In this document: one piece after another, positions 9,043 through 20,182 of the stretch
Numbering within the stretch: the stretch's first letter is position 1
How the letters are laid out: each line of letters starts with the position of its first letter
Origin: Scleroderma bovista
Taxonomy: Eukaryota; Basidiomycota; Agaricomycetes; Boletales; Sclerodermataceae
Length of the DNA: 35,524 nucleotides
Assembly: GCA_037178675.1 (NCBI GenBank)
Contig: JAYMGJ010000395.1
Location: 1-35,524, forward strand
Reading direction: 5' to 3'
Program-made: the position numbers and the translations under genes
Notes under the pieces: model-generated
Database searches by the model: none
Seen by the model: only the letters and a program-made list of their open reading frames with translations
What the model was told of the DNA's origin: nothing

Positions 9043-11441
9043 ATGTCATCACAAGCCAATGCCTTAACCTCCTCCATCGGCACCGGTGAGGACCATGCGA
9101 AGGTGATTGTTACCCAGGCAGCCAAGGTCATACGGCAATATACCAATGGTCTCAAATATAATAGCACTACGGAATACTGGAAGGAAACCACACAGGTTGT
9201 GTGGGATAGGCTGGTGAGTTATTAGTACATAGTTTGATATCTGTACCCATCAATCCCACAGAAAGAGGTCACTGCCATTGTAGATCAGTTGCCGGCTGGC
9301 TTTGCAATCCCGATCCATGTCATCGCGGCCGATGCCTTCATGGTGAGCCCCGACTCACTTCTTGAGGCGAAGAAATGGCCACCTTGGGAGCGCATCCGTC
9401 GGGCAAAGGACAAAGACGTTGAGGATCACCCATGGTACAATCTCTGGGAGCCCGCCCTGCCAGTTCCTCCTGCACCAACAACAACACTGGTAACGCAGGT
9501 GAAAGGAAAGGAGAAGGAGAGGAATGAAGACATGGATAGTGGGAAATTAGGTGAGCACACCACATTTATAATCCCAATTGATTTCTGTTCTGAAGAGCCA
9601 AGGTGCAGGAACCGAGGAGAGTGGTGGAGAGTTGGCAGGACGCCAGTCCCAATCCTGGCCGGCTGGTCCGTCTAAGAAAGGGAAGGAGAAGGCAAAGGTA
9701 GTGGAAGATCCACAAGGTCACATAAACCAGGGGATGTCTGGTAAGCAATATGACTATTGGATTGACACGAAGGTGTTTTCTGACAAAGGTAATGTGCAGA
9801 CAAGCAGGATGGTGGTGGCCCGGTGGTAAGACACCGGTCTCGGTCCCGAGTGACCATGCAGTCAAAGAAGGGGAAGGGGAAGGAAGTGCAAATGCAAGTG
9901 GAAGTGGAGGGAGAGTCACAGAGCATGATCACTGGGGGGAAATTGGGTAAGTGAGGTGCCATTGATACAATGGACTCAGGCACTGATCAACTCGGAATGT
10001 AGACAATGAACAGGCCAGTGGAGAGCAGGCCAGAGGACGGTCTCTTTCCCAACAAGCCGGTGCATCAAATCGGAATCAGAGTAAATCCCGAGGACGCACG
10101 CCACGTATTAAGTCTGCACCTACCGTTGACAGCGAGGAAGATCCTGATATGCCACTGGTCAACCCCACTCAACCAAAAGCATCATTCCTTGCGCCGGTAG
10201 GATTTGGCCCTGTTCCACCAGAGGATCAGTGCGATCGATGTCGGAAGGGTGACAAAATGTGCTTGGTAAAGCCAGGTCAGGCTTGCTTAAACTGCAACAA
10301 GGTAAAGATGAAGTGCAGTTTGACAGACAGGCTTCGTGCCCGATCTTGGGCCCCATCTGAGGCAGCCACGACCACAAACCAGCGACATCGCTCCCCTTCC
10401 AGGGTTCCATCTGAGGCAGCCCCAACCACAAGCCGGCGACATTGGTCCCCTTCCAGGGTTCCATCGGAGATCGCCCCTGATTTCACCCCACAGCCAGCAA
10501 AGCGACAACGGTCGTCCAGCATCCACCCTACTCCTGGACCATCGAAGGCTAAGGCAGGACAGGTTGAAAGGTCCTCAGGCAAAGGTGAGTATCATCCATG
10601 CTTTGTATCCTTGCATTCAAATCACTGAACAGGTTTTGAAGTTTATATTCAAACACCTTCATTGTTGCCAAAATCAAAGTCCCGTGATACCAGTGTTGCC
10701 TCAACCTGTGCAGCATCTGCCACCAACCCTCTGATGACCCCATCTGCTGTTGCGACATCCGGCATGACCAAGGGTGAGCGGTTGCAGGATGTGGAGGAGG
10801 AGGTCTTCCTTCTCAAGAAGGATATTGCGAGGATGAAGGAGGATACCGAGGAGAACATTGTCCTTCTGAAGAGAGATAATGCAAGGATGAGGGTGGAGTT
10901 GGAGCAGAACCGGGAGGAGCTGGAGACACTCTGGGCACTTGTGGAAGCCATGCACGAAGACCAGTTCCCCACTGCTCCTGCACTCCGTGACCCTGCAGTA
11001 CCTTCTCCAGTTGAATGTCCTCCACCTGGTATGCATGGATTTCCACCTTCTGAACATTCTCAATGTCCCAACATTTCCCCATCCATCCGGGCATTGTTAG
11101 ATCTACCTGCAGGTTTGTGCTTTTGTTTTCCGATCTTTCAAATTCATGTTTTGAATGGTGCAGGTGACACTCCAGGTCCCAGTGCTGGTACCGACCACCA
11201 GGTATCTGCAATTCCGGCCTGTGTCCCTCTGGAGACCTCGGACATGGATATTTCAACAGCCTCCACCGACAGACCGTCACAGGTGGACCCGACACCTGCT
11301 ATTACCATGGGGATTCAGCCATCCCCCATCATTACCGTCAGTCCCCCTGCACCAGAACCTCAAGATGTTGGTACTCCGGCATCAGAGCAACCAGATGTTG
11401 CAATGGGTGAAGGAGGCGGGGACTCCTCACATAAGGACTAA
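9043..11441 (+). CDS. Zn(II)2Cys6-like cluster and coiled-coil protein, seven exons, 694 aa
   Basis: Predicted exons 9043-9213, 9262-9550, 9603-9740, 9800-9946, 10003-10584, 10633-11112 and 11164-11441 join without a frame break to 694 residues. The first intron is phase 0 and the other five are phase 1. The N-terminal part (about 1-120) looks folded but is not recognised. Residues about 150-320 are Lys/Glu/Ser rich and disordered. Cysteines 325, 328, 335, 343, 346 and 353 follow C-x2-C-x6-C-x7-C-x2-C-x6-C, which fits the fungal binuclear zinc cluster spacing and suggests DNA binding. A 16-residue Ser/Pro/Arg repeat follows, then a coiled coil at about 488-550 (heptads of Leu/Val with Glu/Lys) and a Pro/Ser/Thr tail. 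Exons 2-4 repeat a KGK-rich module ending in GKLG or similar. It may be an accessory DNA-binding protein of the element. It is not a transposase I recognise. Confidence 0.7.
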
Positions 11442-12366
11442 TTTTGTTTCATTGCCACAAACTTTGTATTTGTAGTACAATTAGTATCCTTTGTTTGTGT
11501 AAGAATATATTCCTGTGCATGGCTATGATTAAATGTGTAAGTGATCTACTTGTATGCTTAGCACCGGTCAGTCAGGCCAATGGCCCATTTCTTTACTTAT
11601 AATTATTGTTGTACCATTGCCAATATTATCATGTGATGAATTACTAGTTCATATTTGTCACCCAACATTGGATACTACTGGATGATGAATCCCGGTCAGC
11701 ACACTACTGGCATAATCATGACCGGTCAGTGCACACCAAGTATGATCTTCTCATGGTGGTTTGCTTACCATAGTATACTAACAATGTACTCATACCTTTG
11801 ATTAGCTTGAGTGGGCTTGTCTTATAGCACAGCCAGTATGATTATGACCGGTATGTACACCAGTGTATTCATGACCGGCAAGTGCAATACTAGCATGTCC
11901 ATCATCTGCGAGTACTCAGTCTGTTGTTACAATATAATTTTGGTATCGTTATTACTTGTCAGTGCTGTCCTTGTGAAAGTATCACTGGGCAGCATTCTGC
12001 CAGCATGGTGTTGTTTACCACCAAACAAAACAATACCGGTATCCATATCATCAGCCAGTACCAAACTACTGGTCGGTCGGTATGCTACCGGTATGACAGT
12101 GACCGGTGTAGAGACAGTCCTGTCTCTGGGTGTGTAGATTGGTAGTACTGATACTGGACTCTTACCTTAGCTATGTAGGCTTGTACTTAGCTTACTAAGC
12201 ATCATCCTTCTCTTCAGTGTATATCTTTGAGCTCAGTCTTGGAGTGACTGAACCACCCTTCCACTCTCTAGTTTCTTAGTCTCCTTAGTCCTTGGGAGCC
12301 TTGCCAGACCTCCAGAAGTCCCTGGGTCGAATGCACCTCATCTGAGGGAGCAGCCACCCAAACACA
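11442..12366. other. Non-coding interior of the TIR element
   Basis: From the stop of the zinc-cluster gene to the right TIR. It contains an AT-rich 3' flank, then scattered single ACCGGT motifs (11564, 11720, 11848, 12060-12110), thinning out to unique sequence at 12130-12360. No ORF with coding character and no transposase fragment was found. Confidence 0.5.
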
Positions 12367-12376
12367 TTGTTATCTT

Positions 12377-12750
12377 TTCACTGGTTGGTATGCCACTGGT
12401 ATGTACCGGTATGATAGTGACCGGTCGGTATGCTACTGATATGACACTGACTGGTTGGTATGCTACCAGTATGATAGTGACTGGTTGGTATGCTACCAGT
12501 ATGATAGTGACCGGTTGGTATGCCACCGGTATGCTACCGGTATGACAGTTACTGGTCAGTATGCTACCGGTATGATAGTGATCGGTCGGTATGCCACCGG
12601 TATGATAGTGATCGGTCGGTATGCCACCGGTATGACAGTTACCGGTCAATATGCTACCGGTATGATAGTGACCGGTCGGTATGCCGCCGATATGACACTG
12701 ACCAGTCAGTATGCTACCGGTATGACACTGACCGGTTGGTATGACCAATT
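12377..12750 (-). repeat. 30-bp ACCGGT minisatellite, right TIR
   Basis: Reverse-complement counterpart of 5976-6440: units of about 30 bp read GTATGCTACCGGTATGA followed by a GTGACCGGTC-type segment. It has fewer decayed palindromes than the left copy. Long open frames encoding a Tyr-Ala-Thr-Gly-Met repeat result from the unit length being divisible by three. Confidence 0.85.
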
Positions 12751-12912
12751 AATCATTACTGGCCAGTACACCACCTGAATGCTTATCATTAACTTGTACT
12801 ACTTGTATAATCATTTCCATTCAGTACAGCACCAGTCTTGTCTTTGCTAATACGTACAATCCTGACATGACTATCATCAGCCTGGACTTGTTTCAAATAT
12901 TTTTTCCTCTCT

Positions 12913-13864
12913 GGCCTGACCATACACTTATTGTGACACCCACACCCAGGCCGGACTATCCATTATGGTGACACACCTACCCGGCCCAACCATACACTAT
13001 GGTGATGCCCACACCCAGGCCGGACTGTACAATATGGTGACACCCCTACCCTGGCCTGACCATACACTATGGTGACACCCACACACAGGCCAGACTGTAT
13101 ATTATGATGACACCCCTACCCTGGCCTGACCATACACTATGGTGATGCCCACCCCCAGGCCGGACTGTATATTATGGTGACACCCACACCCAGGCCGGAC
13201 TGTACATTATGGTGACACACCTACCCTGGCCCGACCATACACTATGGTGATGCCCACACCCAGGCCGGACTATCCATTATGGTGACACCCCTACCCTGGC
13301 CCGACCATACACTATGGTGACACCCACACCCAGGCCGGACTGTACAATATGGTGACACACCTACCCTGGCCCGACCACACACTATGGTGACACCCACACC
13401 CAGGCCAGACTATCCATTATGGTGACACACCTACCCCAGCCCAACCATAAACTGGTGATGCCCACACCCAGGCCGGACTGTACAATATGATGACACACCT
13501 ATCCTGGCCCGACCATACACTATGGTGACACCCACACCCAGGCTGGACTGTACAATATGGTGACACACCTACCCTGGCCGGACCATACACTATGGTGACA
13601 CCCACACCCAGGCCAGACTGTTCAATATGCACCCATACCCTGGCCTGACCATACACTATGGTATCACCCACACCCAGGCCGGACTGTATATTATGGTTAA
13701 ACTACACACTCTGGCCGGACCATACACTATGGTGATGCCCACACCCAGGCCGGACTGTACAATATGATGACACCCCTACCCTGGCCCGACCATATGCTAT
13801 AGTGATGCCCACACCCAGGCCGGACTGTACAATATGGTGACACACCTACCCTGGCCCGACCATA
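12913..13864 (-). repeat. 35-bp satellite array, right TIR, inner part
   Basis: The same dimeric 35-bp satellite as the left TIR in reverse orientation (GGCCGGACTGTA and GGCCCGACCATACACTATGG). It is broken at 13864 by the copia element and resumes at 25478. More of its core sites keep CG than in the left array by my reading. Confidence 0.9.
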
Positions 13865-14171
13865 TTTTGTGAGGTGAACTGGTGCAGCTCGACACTAGAC
13901 AAGAGTCACAAATGACTCAGTACTTCTGTGCAAACAGAGACTTCATTTAACTAACCTAGACAAGAGTCACAAATGACTACATAGGTCAGTATCATAGTAA
14001 ATGAGTGTGTAGAGTAGCCTTACCTCAGTACTTCTGTGCAAACAGAGACTGAGGTACGAAACGAAAGAAAACATCCTATAAAGAATGACCGTGATTATGT
14101 AAGGAATGCTCGGCGTGTCCATACTAAGTATAAAGGAAAAAATGGTACTGTAGGGACTGGGAATTTCAACA
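13865..14171 (-). repeat. 3' LTR of the copia element
   Basis: 307 bp. The minus strand starts TGTTGAAATTCC, as in many Ty1/copia LTRs, and ends CACCTCACAAAA. Because the duplication CCATA touches the AAAA end, the LTR terminates in AAAA rather than CA. It differs from the other LTR at 13883, 14058 and 14158, all CpG-type transitions. It contains a repeated AACAGAGACT / CAGTACTTCTGTGC motif. Confidence 0.93.
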
Positions 14172-14195
14172 CACCCACTCGACGAGATAGTCCTT

Positions 14196-14482
14196 TCAAA
14201 TAATCAAACCCATACCTTCTATAAAACGAATGTGTTTCTCTCGACTGAGAGGTTTCGTGAGTACATCGGCAACCTGTTCCGCAGTTGGAAGGTACTCCAG
14301 AACGATTTCTCCCTCGTCTACCTTCTCCCTGATGTAATGATGACGAATTGCAATGTGCTTCATCCGATCATGGAAAGTGGCATTCTTGGCAAGAGACATC
14401 GCCGACTGATTGTCAATTAATAGCTTGATGGGCGTGCGTGAGAGTGACGGCTTGATCTCTGAAAATAATAATTTTAGCCAGG
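14196..14482 (-). pseudogene. Copia RNase H, C-terminal part
   Basis: About 95 residues ending at the pol stop (14196-14198). It contains LLIDNQSAM, the MKHIAIRHHYIRE segment and the VADVLTKPL ending typical of copia RNase H. Joined across the gypsy insertion, the reading frame continues exactly from the fragment that starts at 20884 (...KEATW then LKLLFSEIK), with the CCAGG duplication accounting for the overlap. It was therefore intact here when gypsy inserted. Confidence 0.93.
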
Positions 14483-15216
14483 TGTCAAGCACCTACAATC
14501 TCCGCCTTGCTGCTGGGTGCTACTCCGACGAAAAAGGGGACAAGTCCGACGGGAGGAGGTACAACTCCGAAAGGAGGAGACACAAGTCCAATGTAGAGGA
14601 GGACAAGTCCTACAGAGGAGGAGTTCAGCACCTGAAGAAGGGAAAGGAAGACGTAGGGGGTGAGGGCGTCGGCTTCAGCTTATGTGCTGCGCCCTTGGAC
14701 AGGCTCAGCCCTCGTATTTCGGAGGAGCGGAGGAGTGACAAAGGAGTAGGAGGAGGAGGAAGAGGAGGAACTTAGAGTCAGACAGAAGCAAGATGGGGAC
14801 GGGGCTTTGTTGATATTCGTACTAAGGTACGAGGAAATACACAGAGGCTTATATACTAACTGAAAGGACAGGATCCTTGTGATAAACACAAGACATGTGA
14901 AAGGCAGAGTAGGAGAAACACATGAGAGGAGGAAACACATGGAAGGAGTACGTAGCAACAGGGTGACAAGTAAGTGACAGGAAGGAAACAGGGTATGTAC
15001 CTGGAGGTATGACAGAAGTGGGCCGGACAGGCCGGAGGAACAGAGTAGGAGTTCGGAGTAGAAACGTCGGAGATGGTAGGAGATGTGTCGGAGCAAAATA
15101 GGAGATACGTCGGAGTTGGTAGGAGATACGTCGGAGTTGGTAGGAGATACGTCGGAGCAAAGAGGAGATGCGTTGGAGCAAGTAGGAGATGTGTAGGAGT
15201 TGGCATGGATGTGACA
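14483..15216 (-). repeat. 3' LTR of the gypsy element (regular arrangement)
   Basis: 734 bp, minus strand TGTCACATCC to GGTGCTTGACA. A TATATAAG box lies at 14848-14855 on the minus strand, placing transcription start near 14820. Three copies of a 21-bp repeat (unit TAGGAGATACGTCGGAGTTGG) lie at about 15090-15155, against two in the other LTR. The 311 bp at 14483-14793 recur in inverted orientation at 20183-20493. Confidence 0.92.
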
Positions 15217-15235
15217 GTATCCCCCCATTAGGGCC
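15217..15235 (-). promoter_or_regulatory. Polypurine tract of the gypsy element
   Basis: The minus strand reads CCCTAATGGGGGGATAC immediately before the 3' LTR start. The GGGGGGA run next to the LTR is the expected plus-strand primer site. The 120 bp between the pol stop (15357) and this tract are C/T rich on the minus strand and hold no gene. Confidence 0.7.
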
Positions 15236-15356
15236 TGAACCCTTGAAGGCCATAGGCAAGCCCTTAGGATGAAACGAGGAGAAGGGACTGTGACAAGACG
15301 GAGGAGAAGCGGAACGATGAAGGGAGCAGAGCGGAGGAGAGGGAGGAGTTGCTCCA

Positions 15357-18300
15357 TCAGGTGGGGAAAGGTCCGGGCTTCTCAGGATAGCAATGATGGA
15401 AGTCTTGGACCAGTTCCGATGCATTCCCTAGCTCAGTGGCCAAAAGCCAAGAAGTTTCTTCATCAGTACCCTGATAACCAGCCCAGCGCACCAAGTAAAG
15501 TAGTTTGCAATGTCGGCGACGATTATCAATTTTGGAGTCTAAGATCTCCGCAATCTCATATTCTAATTCGCCGTCAACCTCCACCGCAGGCGGAGGAGGC
15601 TGGAATCGCTCTGGAATAGTGTTCGGAGTTGCTAACTCCAACTGCGCAACGTGGAAGACCGGATGGATGGAGCGCATGGAGTCAGGCAACTTCAGGGTAA
15701 AGGAGTGCGTACCAGGTCTAGCTATAATACTGTAAGGTCCGAGATATTTCTCCGAAAGCTTCTTTGAAGGACGAGTGGAGCAGAAATATTTTGCTTTGAC
15801 AAAGGCTTGATCTCCGATTTTGAAATCTGGAGGCGGAGCTCTACGAGCATCAGCGGGGCCTTGGTAACGCTTTTGAGCGGCAGACATTTCGGAGCGGAGG
15901 AAGGAGTGGAGTTCCGCAAGATCAGTCACATAGGAGTGAGCACATTCCGAAGACAGCGGAGCATCGGAGTTGACAGTGATTGAGGGATGGTAGCCTTTGT
16001 TGGCAAAGAAAGGAGAGACACCAGTGGTAGCGCTCGGAGCATTGTTATAAGCAAATTCTGCAAGAGGGAGGAGGTCTGCCCAGTTGTCCTGTTGGTAGTT
16101 GCAATAAATGCGGAGGTACTGTTCCAGAGTTTGATTAGCACGCTCGGTCTGGCCGTCACCTTCAGGATGATAACCAGAGGTAAAGTGCAGTTGGATGTCG
16201 AGAGCCTTTCCGAGTGAGCGGAAGAAATGGGAGACAAACTCCGGACCCCTGTCGGAAGTGACATGGGAAGGTACTCCGTGCTTGGAGAAGACATGGGTGA
16301 CGAAAAGTTTTGCTAACTCCGGCGAAGTAATGGTATCATGAGTTGGAATGAAAATGCCTTGCTTAGAGAGGCGGTCAATGACAACGAGGATGGAGGAGTA
16401 TCCGCTGGAGAGGGGAAGGTGTTCAATGAAATCCATGGAGATGGAGTTCCAAGGTCGCTCTGGCACAGGGAGTTGTCGGAGGAGTCCATAGGGGCGATGA
16501 CGCGGAGTCTTAGCACGAGCACAAGTAGTACAGGAGCTCACATATTGCTTGACAAAGGAGCGGAGCTGTGGCCAAGTGTATTCGCGTCGGACTAACTCCA
16601 GAGTGCGATTCTGACCAAAGTGACCAGAAAGAGGGTGGTCATGCTTATATTGGAGAATTCAGAGTCGGAGGTTGGAGGAGTCAGGGACATAGATGCGACC
16701 ATCCAAGCGGAGGAAACCATCGGAGTCAAGGGACCAGCGAGGCTGAGTAGGAGTTGGGAGTTGAGCAGAAGCAATGGGATCAGAGGTGAGGGAGGAGCGA
16801 ATATCCTTGTGGAGTTGCTCATGATCAAAGACCATGGCAGCTCGGAGGCATGGAGCAAGGAGTTGGGTTGCGCGGAGGGACAAAGTGAGCTGTTCCTGTG
16901 AGAAGACAGGTCGGAGATTTTGAGGATTGACTAGAGCGAAGTCCCTATCCCCCCCTTTTGGGTAGACGTCCCATCGTCTAGTTAAAGCATCTGGTTTAGC
17001 ACCAAGACGCCCAGGGCGGAAGCGGATCAAAAGATTGAACTGCGAGAGGAACTCCGACCAACGAGCCTGGCGGCGAGTGAGGACCTTGGAGGAGGAGAAA
17101 TATTCCAAGTTCTTGTGGTCTGTAACAACATCAATCGGAGTTGCGGAGCCTTCAAGGTAATGGCGCCAGTGGCGGAAGGCTTCGAAGATCGCAAGGAGTT
17201 CCTTGTCATGGGTATCATAGTTTAACTCCGGAGGAGTCATAGTGCGGGAGTAGAATGCAACTGGTCGGAGTTCACCATCGGAGCAAGTGATGGACAGAAT
17301 ACCAGCGACAGCGTAGTCGGAGGCATCAGTTTCAATGGTGAGTGGAGCGTCGGGGACCCAATGAGTAAGGATCGGAGCGGAGGTAAAGGCCTCCTTCAGG
17401 GAGTTGAAAGCGGAGCGACAGTGATTGGAGAAATCCCAAGGAGATCCCTTGCGGGTCAAGCGGGTGAGAGGGACAACAATGTCGGAGTAATTATGAATGA
17501 AGCGACGGTAGAAGTTGGCAAATCCGAGGAAGGATTGGATGTCCTTGACTTTGCGGGGTTCTGGCCAGTCCTGAATAGCCTGGACCTTCTCCGGAGACAT
17601 GGAGAGGCCCTGCGGAGAGAGGCAGTAGCCCAAGTATTCCACAGAGGTGGAGTGGAACTCGCACTTTTCAGGTTTAGCGAAAAGGTCATTTCGTCGGAGT
17701 CGGAGTAGGACTTCTCGGACATGCGCAATATGTTGTTCAGGATCCTGGGAGTAGATCAGAATGTCATCCAAATAGACTACCACGCACACATCCAGCATGT
17801 CCGCAAAAATGCTATTGACAAAGCGCTGGAAAGAAGCGGGAGCATTGGTAAGTCCGAAAGGCATAACAAGCCATTCATAGGAACCATAGCGAGTGCGGAA
17901 GGCAGTTTTCCATTCATCACCCGGAGCAATGCGGACCAAATGGTATGCGTGTCGGAGATCGATCTTGGTATAGATGGTCGCGCGGCTGGGAGAATCAAGG
18001 AGGTCGGAGATGAGCGGAAGTGGATAACGATCCTTTTTGGTGATTTTATTGAGACCACGGAAGTCCACACAAAGACGGAGCGATCCATCCTTTTTCTTGA
18101 CAAAGAGGACTGGAGCAGCATGAGCGGAGTTGGTTGGACGAATGAACCCATAGCGGAGATGCTCGTCTATGAAGGTGCGGAGTGCTTCAAGCTCGGTCGG
18201 AGATAAGGAGTAGATGGTTCCGAGAGGAGGAGAGGAGCCATCCTCAAGGTCAATCTTGAGATCGAAATCACGATGCGGAGGGAGTTGAGTGCTCTTGGCT

Positions 18301-19064
18301 TTACTAAAGACATCAGCAAAGTCATGGTATTCAGGGGGAACACTCGAGAGCCCAGAAATAGGGGCATCGGAGTTGGCAGAGACAGCACGAAGCTTAGCCT
18401 CCCCAGATCGGAGATGAAGGGTGAACTGCACAGAGCCCTCCAGCTTGCATGTGCACATAAACACAGCAGCAGAGACTAGGGAGATGTGAGGAGCAGTTGC
18501 TGGCGATGACGGAGCAGATGGAGTCAGAACCAGAGTAGAAGGAGATGGCGCAACCAGCTCCGAAGAGGCAGGCGGCCGGGGCCCAAGGTTTGCTGGCAAA
18601 CTCTGAACAGGTGAACGGAACGTGATGCTACTCTCAGCCCAGTCAATCAACGGATTGTGGTGGCGGAGCCAGCTATGTCCCAGAACAAGCGAACAGGAAG
18701 AATCCAGCGGAGTAACATAATAGGAGTCGGAGGTGATGTCGCCAGTGGAGAAACGGATAGTGAGGTCGGTGACCTGCGTAATGTAGGTAACACATTTTCC
18801 ATCCAAAAAGCGGAGTGGAATCGGGGGTATCGATCGGAGCGGAATAGAGTGCCGAAGGGCAAAAACAGAGTCAATGAAACAGTGAGTGGAACCAGAATCG
18901 ACAAGAGCGGAGACAGAAGAGAGTTCATAGATCAAGACAGAGACAGAGGGTATCAGAGAGTCAGAGTCGGAAAGAGCAGATGCATTGAGTCGGAGCTCCT
19001 TAGGCGTGCAGGCGGAGTCAATGCAGTCTCCAGGCTGCACAGGAGTACTGGAGCTGCGGACTAT
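15357..19064 (-). pseudogene. Gypsy pol: protease, RT, RNase H, integrase, chromodomain; one in-frame stop
   Basis: A single frame apart from TGA at 16659-16661. In the first 793-residue part (from 19040) the protease motif VDSGST is at about 47-52, reverse transcriptase has YLDD at 423-426 with MPFGLTNAP before it, and RNase H begins at TDASDYAV (Asp572). The stop falls just before the integrase zinc finger: reading on in frame gives His-His then CTTC, so the finger is complete. In the 394-residue second part the integrase triad is Asp37, Asp97 and Glu133 (35 residues between the last two), and a chromodomain with YLVRWAGY lies at about 325-385. The stop is explained by CGA to TGA. The chromodomain places it among the chromoviruses, which target heterochromatin marks. 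Confidence 0.95.
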
Positions 19065-19072
19065 TTTTTCGC
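19061..19072 (-). promoter_or_regulatory. Possible -1 frameshift site between gypsy gag and pol
   Basis: The minus strand reads GCG AAA AAA TAG in the gag frame. The pol frame is -1 relative to gag and is open from here (ATA GTC CGC ...) into the protease. A lysyl-tRNA on the second AAA can slip back one base with full pairing when the stop TAG is in the A site. No in-frame ATG starts pol, which supports frameshifting. Confidence 0.5.
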
Positions 19073-20182
19073 CTCAGTAGACTTCTCCGAAGAAGTGGTT
19101 GGAGTTGTCGCCTGAGCGGCTCGAGCCTTTGCAGCACGCGAAGCGGACTTAGGGCAATCCTTTGCATTATGGCCAGCATCTCCGCAGAAAAGACAGAGGG
19201 AGTTGGAGATGCGCCTTGAACGCTCAGTGGGAGTGAGTTTCCCATCCTTCCCAAGGACATTGGAGAGGTCTGGAGCGGATGTGGAGGAATTCTTTGCGGA
19301 GGACTTTTGAGAGGACTTATCTTTATCCTTGTCCTTGCCCTTAGAAGCGGAGTTGGATGCAGCAGAAGCGGAGTTGTTTCCAGAGGAAGAGGAGTTGGAA
19401 GAGGACTGCTTTGACTTGTCGGAGGAGTTGCGTGCGGACTTCTCTTGACGAGTGCATTCAGCTTTGCGCTCCCAGTAGCGAGAGTCTATGGTCTGCGCAA
19501 GGGTGCGGAGCTCAAAGAGAGTACGAGGTTTGCCCACACGAGAAACTTCATCCTTAATCCGATCCGGAAGTCCATTATAGAACATGTGGCGGAGCGTGCC
19601 TTCACCATATCCTTTGACCTGGGAGGCATAGCGGTTAAACTCCACAAGATACTTATTAACTCTATGGTGGTCCTTCATGGACAACTGATCCAGTTGATGC
19701 TCCGCATCTCCGACAGGATCGGGTGGTCCGAAATTGGTCTGGAGTTCAACAATAAACTCCTTATAGTCATCCATCCATAGTGGGCAGAGATCTGGATCGT
19801 CGGAGTTGAGGAGATCAGGTTCGAACCAAGCAAGTGCAGCGCCTTTGAGGTAGGACTGAGCAAAAGCAACTTTGGCTCGGTCAGAGCGGAAAGAGTTTGG
19901 ACGATTCTGGAAGTTCAGTTCACATTGAACCAAGAACTCACGGAGTCGGAGCCATCAAAGGTATCGGGGTCTCTGCATTTAGCACGAGAGGAGGAGTCCT
20001 GAGTCCGAGAGGCAAGTCCTTCAATTGCGGTGACTAGATTTCCAAGTAGGAGTACATCTGGTGGAAGCGGAGTTGTGGGAGGAGATCCGACCGGAGTGTG
20101 CGGACCTTCCCCATAGTCATCTTCATTACCAGGGTCGTCACCAGGGCCATCACCAGGACCATCATCACCTGGTGGAGGTGGG
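19061..20182 (-). pseudogene. Gypsy gag with zinc knuckle; N-terminus lost and frame broken
   Basis: From 19933 downward the frame is open for 290 residues: a retrotransposon capsid-like region (LKGAALAWFEPD, about 30-150), a Lys/Ser-rich linker and a CCHC knuckle C247-x2-C250-x4-H255-x4-C260, ending at TAG 19061. Upstream, the frame encodes a Pro/Gly/Asp-rich N-terminal region (PPPPGDDGPG onward, 20182-19950). It is joined out of frame at about 19935-19950, where a short deletion before REFLVQCEL is the simplest explanation. No in-frame ATG exists between the LTR junction and that point, so the start codon was lost with the 5' rearrangement. Confidence 0.9.

Noticed and set aside
10813..11295. 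Minus-strand ORF across the coiled-coil region
   Set aside because: Antisense shadow of exons 6-7 of the zinc-cluster gene, which has consistent splice phases.
6927..12360. KDZ or other transposase hidden in the TIR element
   Set aside because: I read all frames between the TIRs; after placing the two spliced genes only minisatellite and AT-rich sequence remain. A transposase must be supplied in trans if the element moves.
14410..14775. Plus-strand ORF at the copia/gypsy junction
   Set aside because: It crosses the target duplication and lies in LTR sequence antisense to the element; not a gene.
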